From the NCBI RefSeq assembly GCF_900116285.1, contig NZ_FPAJ01000001.1, positions 558,001 to 622,000 of the forward strand: 64,000 nt of DNA. Reading direction: 5' to 3'. A program made the translations under genes and the position numbers. A model generated the notes under the pieces. It searched no databases. It was not told where the DNA came from and worked only from the letters and a program-made list of their open reading frames with translations. The stretch is from Sulfitobacter marinus. GTDB lineage: Bacteria > Pseudomonadota > Alphaproteobacteria > Rhodobacterales > Rhodobacteraceae. The first letter of the stretch is position 1; every line of letters begins with the position of its first letter. This document shows, piece after piece, positions 17,856 through 26,522 of this stretch.

Positions 17856-17932
17856 GCGGTTGTAGCTCAGCTGGTTAGAGTACCGGCCTGTCACGCCGGG
17901 GGTCGCGGGTTCGAGCCCCGTCAACCGCGCCA
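17856..17932 (+). tRNA. tRNA-Asp (GTC), copy 2
   Basis: 77 nt, nearly identical to the copy at 17587, differing in the D-loop region (CAGCTGG against CAGTTGG) and in the T loop (TCGAGCC against TCGAGTC). Encoded CCA. The 192 bases between the copies hold no gene I can see. Confidence 0.97.
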
Positions 17933-17960
17933 CTATCCTCCCTTTACAGGGTACGAAACG

Positions 17961-17983
17961 GACCACCTTCGGGTGGTCTTTTT
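17961..17983 (+). terminator. terminator after tRNA-Asp copy 2
   Basis: GACCACC-TTCG-GGTGGTC stem with a UUCG tetraloop followed by TTTTT, 28 bases after the tRNA. Confidence 0.9.
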
Positions 17984-18087
17984 CGTTTGTGGGGGGCTGC
18001 AAACGACTTGGTCAAGTCTAACGCCGGGCTTTACTGTACATCCGCCCAACCTGCGCACCAAAGTAATCTTCGCCAATAGCGTTTTGA

Positions 18088-18672
18088 TCACGAAACGTTT
18101 TGCGGACACAGCCATGCATCCAGATAAAGCTTCATGCGCTTTTGTATCGGAAGCTCATTATTGATAGCGCAGAAGTGCAAGGCCATGCACTGTATTGCAA
18201 AGGCTTGAATGCCCTCTGCCAAGATCATCGCGGGCACATCCTTGCGATAGGGGCCATCAGAAAGCCATTGCGCAAGCACCCGGACTTGACGGTCGAATGT
18301 TTGCGCAATTGGGCCAATCTCCTCCTTAGCGGCTGCGCCGGAATGGCGAAGAATAACGTCAAACACGTATCTTTCACTGGTCATGAACAGCATCAGAGGT
18401 TGCAGGTACCGAATAAAATCGTCTGTGTTTTCTGGTGGAGTCTGTCTTTCAAGCGCATCAAGATGTGTGTCGATTTTACTGCCAATAATAATTTCCATTA
18501 AGGCATCTTTGTCAGGGAAATGTGCAAAGAAAGTACCCTTTGCCACGGCAGCGTCTTGCACCACTTCCTCAACGCGTAGGGCACCATAGCCCTTTGACGA
18601 AATGATTTTCCAAGCTGATTCTATCAGTTTAGCGCGCGTGGCCAATGTGCGTTTTTGAACGGCTTTTTTCAT
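18088..18672 (-). CDS. TetR-family transcriptional regulator
   Basis: 194 residues. The N-terminal helix-turn-helix spans about residues 12-58 (TRAKLIESAWKIISSKGYGALRVEEVVQDAAVAKGTFFAHFPDKDAL), a standard TetR fold; the C-terminal ligand domain has no recognisable specificity. It is divergent from the NAD(P)H-oxidoreductase gene at 18780, and three related palindromes lie between the two genes, so it most likely represses both itself and that gene. Its ligand may be a quinone or other electrophile, judging only from the target. Confidence 0.9.
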   Translation of the reverse strand: MKKAVQKRTLATRAKLIESAWKIISSKGYGALRVEEVVQDAAVAKGTFFAHFPDKDALMEIIIGSKIDTHLDALERQTPPENTDDFIRYLQPLMLFMTSERYVFDVILRHSGAAAKEEIGPIAQTFDRQVRVLAQWLSDGPYRKDVPAMILAEGIQAFAIQCMALHFCAINNELPIQKRMKLYLDAWLCPQNVS

Positions 18673-18693
18673 ACCGCATAGTTACAGAATTTC

Positions 18694-18751
18694 TGACTGC
18701 GGTCAAAATATAAATTGACCGAAGTCATTTTTATAAATATGACCGTGGTCA
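18694..18751. promoter_or_regulatory. three TGAC-N4-GTCA operator boxes
   Basis: TGACTGCGGTCA (18694-18705), TGACCGAAGTCA (18716-18727) and TGACCGTGGTCA (18740-18751, perfect palindrome). Starts are 22 and 24 bases apart, about two helical turns, in the divergent region between the TetR gene and the oxidoreductase gene. They are the probable binding sites of that TetR protein. Confidence 0.75.
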
Positions 18752-18779
18752 ATATTTATAAGGCACCAAAGGAAATCCA

Positions 18780-19370
18780 ATGTCCAGCAAACGTATCTTC
18801 GTTCTAAACGGCCACCCGGCAGCCACCTCGCTCTCAAAAGCGTTCTCCGAGACCTATGCGCAAGCGGCAAGAGCCGCAGGCCACGACGTGCGGATCATGC
18901 ATCTTCACGACCTTAACTTCGATATGGATTATGGCTTTTCAGGTTATAGTAACTACAAGCCCCTGGAGCCGGATTTGGAAGTCTTTCAATCGAATGTCGA
19001 ATGGTCCCAGCATGTTGTCCTTAGTACGCCGATGTGGTGGGGGGGGCTTCCGGCCAAGCTGAAAGGCCTGATTGATCGCGCTTTCTTGCCGGGCTGGGCG
19101 TTTGACACCCGCACGATCAAGATGGGGATGCCAGCGCCAATGCTTACAGGACGAACCGCGCGGGTGATTGTTACGTCCGATACGCCCGGCTTTTTCTTTG
19201 GTTTGTTATATAGCAAAGCATTGCTACGACAGATCAAAGGCCAGATTTTCCACTTTGTCGGAATAAAGCCAACAAAGATCACATATTTTGCGCCTGCAAG
19301 CCATGCAGGACCAGCGCAAATCAAGCCGTGGATGAAAACTGTTAAGTCATTGGGGCAACGCGCGATTTGA
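18780..19370 (+). CDS. NAD(P)H dehydrogenase (quinone)/flavodoxin-like oxidoreductase
   Basis: A 196-residue flavodoxin-fold protein of the NQO/MdaB/KefF type. The FMN-binding start is RIFVLNGHPAATSLSKAFSETY, and STPMWWGGLPAKLKGLIDRAFLPGWAF is the family signature around residues 80-110. It probably reduces quinones or other electrophiles with two electrons using NAD(P)H. An AAAGGA ribosome site lies about eight bases before the ATG. Regulation by the divergent TetR gene is likely. Confidence 0.9.
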   Translation: MSSKRIFVLNGHPAATSLSKAFSETYAQAARAAGHDVRIMHLHDLNFDMDYGFSGYSNYKPLEPDLEVFQSNVEWSQHVVLSTPMWWGGLPAKLKGLIDRAFLPGWAFDTRTIKMGMPAPMLTGRTARVIVTSDTPGFFFGLLYSKALLRQIKGQIFHFVGIKPTKITYFAPASHAGPAQIKPWMKTVKSLGQRAI

Positions 19371-19413
19371 TGGAAAATACAGGTGCCGAAGCCTCACTTA
19401 GGTACCGCACCGT

Positions 19414-19652
19414 ATAGGGGCGGCGCAGCCATTACGCGCACCGCCCCAAGCGTTCTTCATACGTCAAAGCGTCGAGTATCCGCGCCCAGCTGCAAATACC
19501 CTTGTGAAAGCTTTCCATGTCGTATTTTTCATTCGGGGAATGGATCGCGTCGTCGTCTTTGCCAAAGCCGATCAGCACGGGCGTTGTGTCCACGATCTGC
19601 TGGAAATGCCCCGCAATCGGGATCGAACTGCCGCAGCCGATAGAGGCGGCGT
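19414..19652 (-). pseudogene. 3' fragment of an M20 dipeptidase gene
   Basis: 239 bases align without indels to 20822-21060 in the same orientation, with about 22 mismatches by my count. It encodes IGCGSSIPIAGHFQQIVDTTP through DAMES-type end residues matching the last about 70 residues of the intact dipeptidase. The stop codon after DALT is TAT instead of TAA, so the frame would run on to a few extra residues. The GGGGCGG/CCGCCCC terminator is also copied. No start or catalytic part remains. It lies on the far side of the DMT transporter gene. Confidence 0.88.
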
Positions 19653-19791
19653 TTCCGCATCTGGGTGGGTCAGCTTTTGTCAGCGGAGAATTCCCTTTCA
19701 CTCACGGCATCGAATGCCTGGTCAGAGCCTGTCTTGCCATTTCCCTGCAATGCGGCGAGGGTCCGGTCGAAGTAAATCAGAGAAGCCCCTT
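19653..19791. other. short linker before the transporter gene
   Basis: 139 bases with no gene. The homology to the dipeptidase ends abruptly at its left edge, so this is the cargo junction. It must hold the promoter of the DMT transporter if that gene has its own. Confidence 0.4.
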
Positions 19792-20694
19792 ATGCAGATT
19801 ATCACCATTACTGTTTCTGCAATCATATCGTGGGCTCTCCTGAGCGTCGTCAGCCGCATTTTGTTGGTGAACTTCGATCTTGATCCGTGGATGTTCAGCT
19901 TTCTGCAGCTTGTGTCGGGCGGTCTTACTTTGCTGCTGATTGGCTATCGTGGCGCGGGTGGTGCCAGCAGCTTTGCCAGACCATCCACTTGGGTTCTGGG
20001 CGCGCTGCGGGTACTGTCCGCCGCGCTTTATACAGCCGTGTTGGCCATCATCAGTGTGTTGGAGACGGGCATCATCAGTGCCTTAAACTTGCCGGTCGTC
20101 GCCGTTTTCGTATGGGTTTTACACAAGCAGCGCCCTGCCGTCATTGCCTGGGTCGGGCATGCAATCTTGCTGGTCGTTGTGACGGTTATGGCCCGACGTC
20201 TTGAAAGTGACCTGCAGTTGACCGTTCTTGGCCTGATGGGGCTGAATGCGATGTGTCTTGGCGCAATGAACCTCATCGCGGAACAGCACCCAGAAAACAA
20301 AACGGCGACCTTGTCGGGTCGGGCATGGTTTACCGGTGTCGTCCTTGCCATTACTGCGGCACTGTTTCTATGTCTGCGGATATTGCAAGGCCAAGAAATC
20401 CTCACCCAGATCACCGCTCCTTTGATCTTGTCGAGTGTCATCGTCGGTGTACTGCTAAGAGCGCCGTCAATGTTCTTGGCCTTCTGGGCAGTCAGTGCTG
20501 CAGGGGCGCAAGGGTACACCGCGGCAATCTCACTGCTCCCTTTATTTGGCATGATGTTTGAACAAGCCGCAGTTGCTGTCGGCTTGCTGGACACGTCACG
20601 TTTTGAGGTTGAAAGCCTGTACCTCGCGTTTGCGGCATTGGCAGGCACCCTTTTGATCTGGTTTTCAGGACAGACCTATACACAGAAAAAATAA
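19792..20694 (+). CDS. DMT (EamA-like) superfamily transporter
   Basis: A 300-residue protein of about ten transmembrane helices, as in drug/metabolite exporters with two repeated five-helix EamA units (first unit to about residue 145). I chose the ATG at 19792 (MQIITITVSAIISWALLSVVSR). The open frame further upstream is antisense of the dipeptidase fragment and should not be counted. The substrate is unknown. It is the only gene between the two dipeptidase 3' ends and was probably acquired with that rearrangement. Confidence 0.82.
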   Translation: MQIITITVSAIISWALLSVVSRILLVNFDLDPWMFSFLQLVSGGLTLLLIGYRGAGGASSFARPSTWVLGALRVLSAALYTAVLAIISVLETGIISALNLPVVAVFVWVLHKQRPAVIAWVGHAILLVVVTVMARRLESDLQLTVLGLMGLNAMCLGAMNLIAEQHPENKTATLSGRAWFTGVVLAITAALFLCLRILQGQEILTQITAPLILSSVIVGVLLRAPSMFLAFWAVSAAGAQGYTAAISLLPLFGMMFEQAAVAVGLLDTSRFEVESLYLAFAALAGTLLIWFSGQTYTQKK

Positions 20695-20821
20695 CGTCCT
20701 GCGATGTCCGTGATCCGGATAAGGGCATTCACGGCCCCGGGCTTAACCAAAATGGATGCGCGCCTCTATTATGTCTGCACGGACGACCAGTTAGCAGGAT
20801 ATACCTGCCGCACTGCATCGA

Positions 20822-21060
20822 ATAGGGGCGGCGCAGCCATCACGCACACCGCCCCAAGCATCCTTCTTACGTCAAAGCGTCCAGTATCCGCGCCCAACTG
20901 CGGATGCCTTTATGAAAGCTTTCCATATCGTATTTCTCATTAGGTGAATGGATTGCGTCGTCGTCTTTGCCAAAGCCGATCAGCACGGGTGTTGTGTCCA
21001 CGATCTGCTGGAAATGCCCTGCAATCGGGATCGACCCGCCGCAGCCGATATAGGCGGCGG
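20822..21060. repeat. direct repeat partner: intact dipeptidase 3' end and terminator
   Basis: Partner of 19414-19652, about 91% identical by eye. It covers the terminator and the last about 65 codons of the M20 gene. Confidence 0.88.
20825..20855 (-). terminator. terminator of the M20 dipeptidase gene
   Basis: On the minus strand GGGGCGG (20855-20849) pairs with CCGCCCC (20831-20825), 12 bases after the stop codon. Only a weak T-rich tail follows. Confidence 0.65.
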
Positions 21061-22243
21061 GGATGTTCCATTCTTCGGTCAGCGCGTTGCGGGCTTTTTC
21101 GAACGCGGGTTTGGTCGTCTCGAACACCGATCCCCCGCTGGTGCCGTGGTCTTTGAAGCTGACTTTGCAGTCGACGGGCAGCATGTCGGTCACCATTTTG
21201 CGAAAACTCTCGCGGATGGCGACGGGGTCTTGGTCGCCCACCAGACGAAAGCTGATTTTGGCGTGGGCTTCTGACGGCAGCACGGTTTTAAAGCCCGCGC
21301 CGGTATAGCCGCTCCACATGCCGTTGACCTCGCAGGTTGGGCGCGACCAGAGCATTTCAATCGGCATGCGGTCTTGCTCGCCTGCTGGCTGTGACAGGCC
21401 CACATCGCCCAGGAACGTCGCGTGATCAAAGGCAAGGCCCTGCCACTGCGCCTGAATGTCATCGGGCAGTTCGGGCACGCCGTCATAGAAACTAGGTACG
21501 GTGATGCGGCCCGTGTCGTCATGCAGCGACGCGATGATCTTGGCCAGCACCCGCGCGGGGTTGATCGAGATACCGCCATACATACCCGAATGCAGGTCCA
21601 GATCGGGGCCGGTGACGGTGATTTCCTCGCCCAGCAACCCACGCAGCATGGTGACGATGGACGGCACTTTGGACTGGAACATGCCGGTGTCACAGATCAT
21701 CGCGTAATCGGCGCTCAGCTCTTCGGCGTGCTCTTGCATGAAGGGGATCAGGGAGGGCGACCCGGATTCTTCCTCACCCTCCAGGAACATGGTGATGCGG
21801 CAGGGGAAATCGCCGTTGACGGCTTTCCAGGCGCGCAGGGCCTCGACGATGGTCATCAGCTGGCCCTTGTCATCCGCCGCACCACGGGCCCGGATCACGC
21901 GGCCCTTGGCTGTGTCTTCGATGGCTGGATCAAACGGGTCGCGGTTCCACAATTCCAGCGGGTCAACGGGCTGTACGTCGTAATGGCCGTAAAACAGGAT
22001 ATGAGGTTTATCCGCCGGCCCGTCCACATGGCCCACAACCATCGGATGGCCGGGGGTCACACGTTTGGTCGTCGTAATGCCAATGGCGTTCAGGTCATCA
22101 ACCAGCCAATCGGCGGCACGGTCACAATCGGCCTTATAGGCGGGTTCAGTCGAGATGGACGGGATGCGCAGCAGTTCGAACAGACGGTCGGTCGCGGCAT
22201 CCAGATCGCTGTCGATCCGGGTCAGAACATCACTTAAGGACAT
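20867..22243 (-). CDS. M20-family dipeptidase
   Basis: 458-residue zinc metallopeptidase of the M20 family (CNDP/PepV-like dipeptidases). Metal and catalytic motifs are GHYDVQP (about residue 86), a following RGAADDKGQ, and EGEEESGS with the general-base glutamates (about residue 153). The dimerisation domain lies in the middle. It acts on small peptides or related amides in the cytoplasm. It is a single-gene unit with its own terminator, whose 3' end is duplicated at 19414. Confidence 0.93.
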   Translation of the reverse strand: MSLSDVLTRIDSDLDAATDRLFELLRIPSISTEPAYKADCDRAADWLVDDLNAIGITTTKRVTPGHPMVVGHVDGPADKPHILFYGHYDVQPVDPLELWNRDPFDPAIEDTAKGRVIRARGAADDKGQLMTIVEALRAWKAVNGDFPCRITMFLEGEEESGSPSLIPFMQEHAEELSADYAMICDTGMFQSKVPSIVTMLRGLLGEEITVTGPDLDLHSGMYGGISINPARVLAKIIASLHDDTGRITVPSFYDGVPELPDDIQAQWQGLAFDHATFLGDVGLSQPAGEQDRMPIEMLWSRPTCEVNGMWSGYTGAGFKTVLPSEAHAKISFRLVGDQDPVAIRESFRKMVTDMLPVDCKVSFKDHGTSGGSVFETTKPAFEKARNALTEEWNIPAAYIGCGGSIPIAGHFQQIVDTTPVLIGFGKDDDAIHSPNEKYDMESFHKGIRSWARILDALT

Positions 22244-22679
22244 GGGAGAAACCTTTCATATACATAGAGTTTGGCGCGACCGTATCAGTGCGCCGCGCGG
22301 TGTCTAGGGGGCAGGCCCGCAGATCAGCCAACTGGCCGCGCGGCGCTTATTATTGGCAGGGGCAGGGGGTGGCCATGCATGATTCCGCGCGATATGACGG
22401 CTGACCGGCCCATGTCTTGGGTTGTTTTTTTTGGACCGATACCAAAGGGGTACTTTTCAAAGACGAAATTTCGTCCACGTTAACTTGATTTCGATCAAGC
22501 CATGCAAGGACAAGGGGCATAGGAATACGGGCGAAGCGTCATAATCATGGACCTGCGACAATTGGGACAGATTAAGGCATTGAAACAAAAGTGTTAGAAC
22601 TGTATTCATTCTAAAACACGAATATGGCGATTGGGTCCTTCGCCTTTAAGGCCCGGTCGAGTGTCAGGAGGAAGGCGCG
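22244..22679. other. divergent regulatory region between dipeptidase and hemA
   Basis: 436 bases without a convincing gene. They hold the dipeptidase promoter on the left and, on the right, a perfect FNR-type box (22485-22498) about 180 bases before hemA. Confidence 0.5.
22485..22498. promoter_or_regulatory. FNR/FnrL-type binding site upstream of hemA
   Basis: TTGATTTCGATCAA, a perfect TTGAT-N4-ATCAA palindrome. In Rhodobacter sphaeroides hemA is known to be under FnrL control, so the site fits oxygen-dependent expression of the gene downstream. Its distance implies a promoter around 22.5 kb and a long leader. Confidence 0.8.
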
Positions 22680-23903
22680 ATGGATTACACCAAACAGCTT
22701 GAACAGGCGATTGATCGCCTGCACGAGGAAGGGCGCTATCGCACCTTTATTGATATCGAACGTCGCAACGGGCAATTCCCCCATGCGGAGTGGACGCAGC
22801 CCGACGGTGAGAAAAAAGACATCACCGTATGGTGTGGCAATGACTATCTGGGGATGGGGCAAAACCCCGTTGTGCTTGAAGCCATGCACGAAGCGCTGGA
22901 GCAAACCGGGGCAGGGTCCGGCGGGACGCGCAATATTTCTGGCACCACCGTTTACCATAAACGCCTTGAGGCCGAGATCGCCGATCTTCACCACAAAGAA
23001 GCCGCGCTGCTATTCACAAGCGCCTATATCGCCAATGACGCGACCCTTAGCACTTTGCCCAAGCTTTTTCCCGGTCTGATTATCTATTCTGATGCACTGA
23101 ACCATGCGTCCATGATCGAAGGTGTGCGCCGCAACGGCGGGGCAAAACGCATTTTCCGCCATAACGATGTCGATCACCTGCGCGAATTGATCGCGGCGGA
23201 CGACCCTGCAGCCCCAAAATTGATTGCATTTGAATCAATTTATTCGATGGATGGCGATTTTGGCCCGATCGAGGAAATTTGCGACCTTGCTGACGAGGTT
23301 GGTGCGCTGACCTATATCGACGAAGTACACGCTGTGGGCATGTATGGCCCGCGCGGCGGCGGTGTTGCAGAGCGTGACAACCTGATGCACCGGCTCGACA
23401 TCATTAACGGCACTTTGGCCAAGGCTTATGGCGTGATGGGCGGCTATATCGCCGCGTCCGAGAAAATGTGCGATGCGATCCGGTCCTATGCGCCGGGCTT
23501 TATCTTTACCACGTCGCTGCCGCCTGCTGTGGCGGCTGGCGCGGCGGCTTCGGTTGCCTATCTCAAGACCGCACCTGAGCTGCGTGAAAAGCACCAACAG
23601 CAGGCTAAGATACTGAAACTACGCCTGAAAGGGTTGGGTCTGCCGATCATTGATCACGGCAGCCACATCGTGCCGGTGATTGTCGGCAACCCTGTGCACA
23701 CCAAGATCCTGTCGGATATGTTGCTGGAGCAGCACGGCATCTATGTGCAGCCGATCAATTTCCCGACGGTCCCCCGCGGGACCGAGCGTTTACGCTTTAC
23801 CCCGTCCCCCGTTCACGGCCCCCGCGAAATGGACGGACTTGTCCATGCAATGGACGGGTTGTGGTCACATTGTGCGCTGAATCGTGCCGAATTAGCCGGA
23901 TAA
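22680..23903 (+). CDS. hemA: 5-aminolevulinate synthase
   Basis: PLP enzyme condensing glycine and succinyl-CoA to 5-aminolevulinate, the first step of tetrapyrrole synthesis by the Shemin route. 407 residues, the usual bacterial length. Motifs include [37 protein letters not shown], the [15 protein letters not shown] aspartate, and the PLP lysine in [14 protein letters not shown] strong CAGGAGGAAGG ribosome site precedes the ATG. The product also feeds cobalamin, which the corrinoid module at 6.7-9 kb would need. Confidence 0.97.
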   Translation: MDYTKQLEQAIDRLHEEGRYRTFIDIERRNGQFPHAEWTQPDGEKKDITVWCGNDYLGMGQNPVVLEAMHEALEQTGAGSGGTRNISGTTVYHKRLEAEIADLHHKEAALLFTSAYIANDATLSTLPKLFPGLIIYSDALNHASMIEGVRRNGGAKRIFRHNDVDHLRELIAADDPAAPKLIAFESIYSMDGDFGPIEEICDLADEVGALTYIDEVHAVGMYGPRGGGVAERDNLMHRLDIINGTLAKAYGVMGGYIAASEKMCDAIRSYAPGFIFTTSLPPAVAAGAAASVAYLKTAPELREKHQQQAKILKLRLKGLGLPIIDHGSHIVPVIVGNPVHTKILSDMLLEQHGIYVQPINFPTVPRGTERLRFTPSPVHGPREMDGLVHAMDGLWSHCALNRAELAG

Positions 23904-24024
23904 ATACGTTTTTTCTTCGTCGCCCGTTGATTTGTGTTAAGCATGACGCAAGAAACAACACATCTCGAATCGTAGAAGACGACCCGGGAAAGTGTAACAG
24001 GCACGAAAACGACGGGACGTAGGT

Positions 24025-25260
24025 ATGATCGGGCGTTGGGTTTCCAAGGCGAATGAGGACGAGCAAGTTGAAGCCCGTGGCTTTGACGCGTATGAGTTGC
24101 GGCTAGGTGACTTGATGCGCGGCGAACGCGCAACGATGGGTAAATCCCTGCTTGATGTCCAACGCGAATTGCGGATCAAAGCATCTTATATTGCTGCCAT
24201 CGAAAATGCCGATCCTGATGCTTTTGACACGCCCGGCTTTATTGCTGGCTATGTCCGGTCCTATGCCCGATATCTGAACATGGACCCGGACGAGGCGTTC
24301 GCGTCTTTCTGTGCTGAATCCGGTTTCTCTGTTGCGCATGGTATGTCCGACAAGGCGTCCGTGATCAAAAAGACGCCGCGCGAAGAGCGTTTGATGCGCA
24401 AAACCGAGAGCGATATTTTCAACCGTCCTGCCACACCCTTTACCCCGATGGGGGACAGCCTGCTTAGCCGGATTGAGCCCGGTGCATTGGGGTCTGTGCT
24501 CGTGCTGGTCGTTTTGATCGGGACAATCGGCTTTGGCGGCTGGAGCGTGCTGAAAGAAGTGCAGCGTGTGCAGGTCACGCCGGTTGATGAAACGCCGGTT
24601 GTGCTGTCTGACCTTGACCCGCTGGAAGGTGCGCTTAGCCCCGCACCGCAAGCATCTACGAATGCTGTTGTTGCGCAAAGCCTGATGACCGTGCCGCGTA
24701 CGGATGCGCTGGACCGTCTGTACCGCCCTGCCGCCCTTGATGTGCCGGTTTTGATCGCCCGTGACGCGCCTATTGCATCGATTGACCCGCATACCGTCGG
24801 TAGCTTTGTACCGCCCGCGATGGATGATCAGGTTATTGCTGGCATTGCCTTTGGTAACACCCATGCTGATCCGTCGTTCGTTGATTTTGCCATGCCGCAG
24901 GTCGTCGAAGATGCGGCACCCGAGCTGCGTTTGGTTGCCGCGTACCCGTCTTGGGTCCGCATTCGCGCCGCAGATGGTAAGGTGATCTTTGAAGGGATCA
25001 TGAACAAGGGCGACAGCTGGGATGTCCCGGCAACGCAGGAACCACCCATGCTGCGCACAGGCGAATCCGGTGCGCTGTATTTTGCCATGGACGGTCAGTA
25101 CTACGGACCCGTTGGCGACCGCGGCACGGTGACGTCGAACCTGCCGTTGCAGCGTCAGGCCGTGGCTGATCTGTACCAGCCGGCCTTGTTCGAAGAAAAC
25201 TCGGCCCTCGCGACCATGGTTGCCGAACTTCAAAACGCCGCGACCAGCCCGACAGAATAA
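24025..25260 (+). CDS. RodZ-like helix-turn-helix membrane protein
   Basis: 411 residues. A Cro/CI-type helix-turn-helix lies at about residues 25-95 (LGDLMRGERATMGKSLLDVQRELRIKASYIAAIENAD), typical of RodZ. A single transmembrane helix is at about residues 152-172 (GSVLVLVVLIGTIGFGGW), followed by a periplasmic region ending in a DUF4115 domain (YPSWVRIRAADGKVIFEGIMNKGDSWDVP). In E. coli RodZ links MreB to the cell-wall elongation machinery. It lies just before ispG, a common pairing in proteobacteria. Confidence 0.87.
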   Translation: MIGRWVSKANEDEQVEARGFDAYELRLGDLMRGERATMGKSLLDVQRELRIKASYIAAIENADPDAFDTPGFIAGYVRSYARYLNMDPDEAFASFCAESGFSVAHGMSDKASVIKKTPREERLMRKTESDIFNRPATPFTPMGDSLLSRIEPGALGSVLVLVVLIGTIGFGGWSVLKEVQRVQVTPVDETPVVLSDLDPLEGALSPAPQASTNAVVAQSLMTVPRTDALDRLYRPAALDVPVLIARDAPIASIDPHTVGSFVPPAMDDQVIAGIAFGNTHADPSFVDFAMPQVVEDAAPELRLVAAYPSWVRIRAADGKVIFEGIMNKGDSWDVPATQEPPMLRTGESGALYFAMDGQYYGPVGDRGTVTSNLPLQRQAVADLYQPALFEENSALATMVAELQNAATSPTE

Positions 25261-25336
25261 GCCAGTTACCATTGCAAGCAGCGCCGCGGCTGAATAGGTT
25301 GCGGGCAACGTTGATCTATTGCCAAAGGTGCTGTCC

Positions 25337-26458
25337 ATGTCGCTGAATCACATCCGTCCCTGGCGCAATATTTACCGCCGGAAATCCCGGCAGATCATGG
25401 TGGGCAATGTACCGGTGGGGGGCGACGCGCCGATTTCAGTGCAGACCATGACCAATACGCTGACGACGGATGTCAAAGGCACCATCGCGCAGATCCAAGC
25501 GGCTGCCGATGCGGGGGCCGACATCGTGCGGGTCTCTGTCCCGGATGAGGCATCTTCAAAGGCACTGAAGCAGATTGTGCCCGAGGTATCGGTGCCCATT
25601 GTTGCCGACATCCATTTTCATTACAAACGCGGGATCGAAGCCGCCGAAGCAGGAGCCGCCTGTTTGCGGATCAACCCCGGCAATATCGGCGATGAAAAAC
25701 GCGTTAAGGAAGTCATCAAAGCCGCCCGCGATCACAATTGTTCCATTCGGATCGGGGTGAACGCGGGGTCGCTGGAACGGCACTTGCTTGAGAAATACGG
25801 CGAGCCTTGCCCCGACGCGATGGTGGAAAGCGGGCTGGACCACATCAAGATCCTGCAAGACAACGATTTTCACGAGTTCAAGATCAGCTGCAAAGCCTCT
25901 GACGTGTTCATGGCCGCCGCCGCCTACCAACAGCTTGCCGAAGCAACGGATGCGCCGATCCACCTTGGCATCACCGAGGCAGGCGGGTTGATCAGCGGCA
26001 CGGTCAAATCCGCGATTGGCATGGGCAACCTGCTGTGGATGGGCATTGGCGACACGATCCGTGTCAGCCTGTCTGCCGACCCGGTGGAAGAAGTCAAAAT
26101 GGGCTTTGAAATCCTTAAATCCCTTGGCCTGCGGCATCGCGGTGTGAACATCATCAGCTGCCCGTCCTGTGCGCGGCAAGGGTTTGACGTGATCAAAACC
26201 GTAGAAACCCTTGAACAACGGCTAGAGCATATCAAAACCCCGATGAGCCTGAGCATCATTGGCTGCGTGGTGAACGGCCCCGGAGAGGCACTGATGACCG
26301 ATGTCGGCTTTACCGGAGGCGGTAACGGCGCGGGCATGGTGTATCTGGCGGGCAAGCAAAGCCACAAGCTGGGCAACGACAAAATGATCGATCACATCGT
26401 GGAGCAAGTCGAACAACGTGCCGCCGTGATCGAGGCTGAAAAGCAAGCAGCAGAGTGA
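25337..26458 (+). CDS. ispG: IspG, 4-hydroxy-3-methylbut-2-enyl-diphosphate synthase
   Basis: [4Fe-4S] enzyme of the non-mevalonate isoprenoid pathway, converting MEcPP to HMBPP. 373 residues from the ATG at 25337; an upstream TTG at 25319 is less likely. Cluster cysteines are in [10 protein letters not shown] and the later [29 protein letters not shown] marks the N-terminus of the TIM barrel. It probably uses flavodoxin or ferredoxin as electron donor. The Suf genes at the left edge would supply its cluster. Confidence 0.97.
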   Translation: MSLNHIRPWRNIYRRKSRQIMVGNVPVGGDAPISVQTMTNTLTTDVKGTIAQIQAAADAGADIVRVSVPDEASSKALKQIVPEVSVPIVADIHFHYKRGIEAAEAGAACLRINPGNIGDEKRVKEVIKAARDHNCSIRIGVNAGSLERHLLEKYGEPCPDAMVESGLDHIKILQDNDFHEFKISCKASDVFMAAAAYQQLAEATDAPIHLGITEAGGLISGTVKSAIGMGNLLWMGIGDTIRVSLSADPVEEVKMGFEILKSLGLRHRGVNIISCPSCARQGFDVIKTVETLEQRLEHIKTPMSLSIIGCVVNGPGEALMTDVGFTGGGNGAGMVYLAGKQSHKLGNDKMIDHIVEQVEQRAAVIEAEKQAAE

Positions 26459-26522
26459 TGCGGCGCGCCTCGGATGGTGATTTAGCCATCGACACGCAAA
26501 ACCGCATTTCATACTAATAGCT

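Noticed and set aside
19504..19791. Open frame extending the DMT transporter upstream
   Set aside because: It is antisense to the dipeptidase stub and has no membrane character; the ATG at 19792 starts the first helix.
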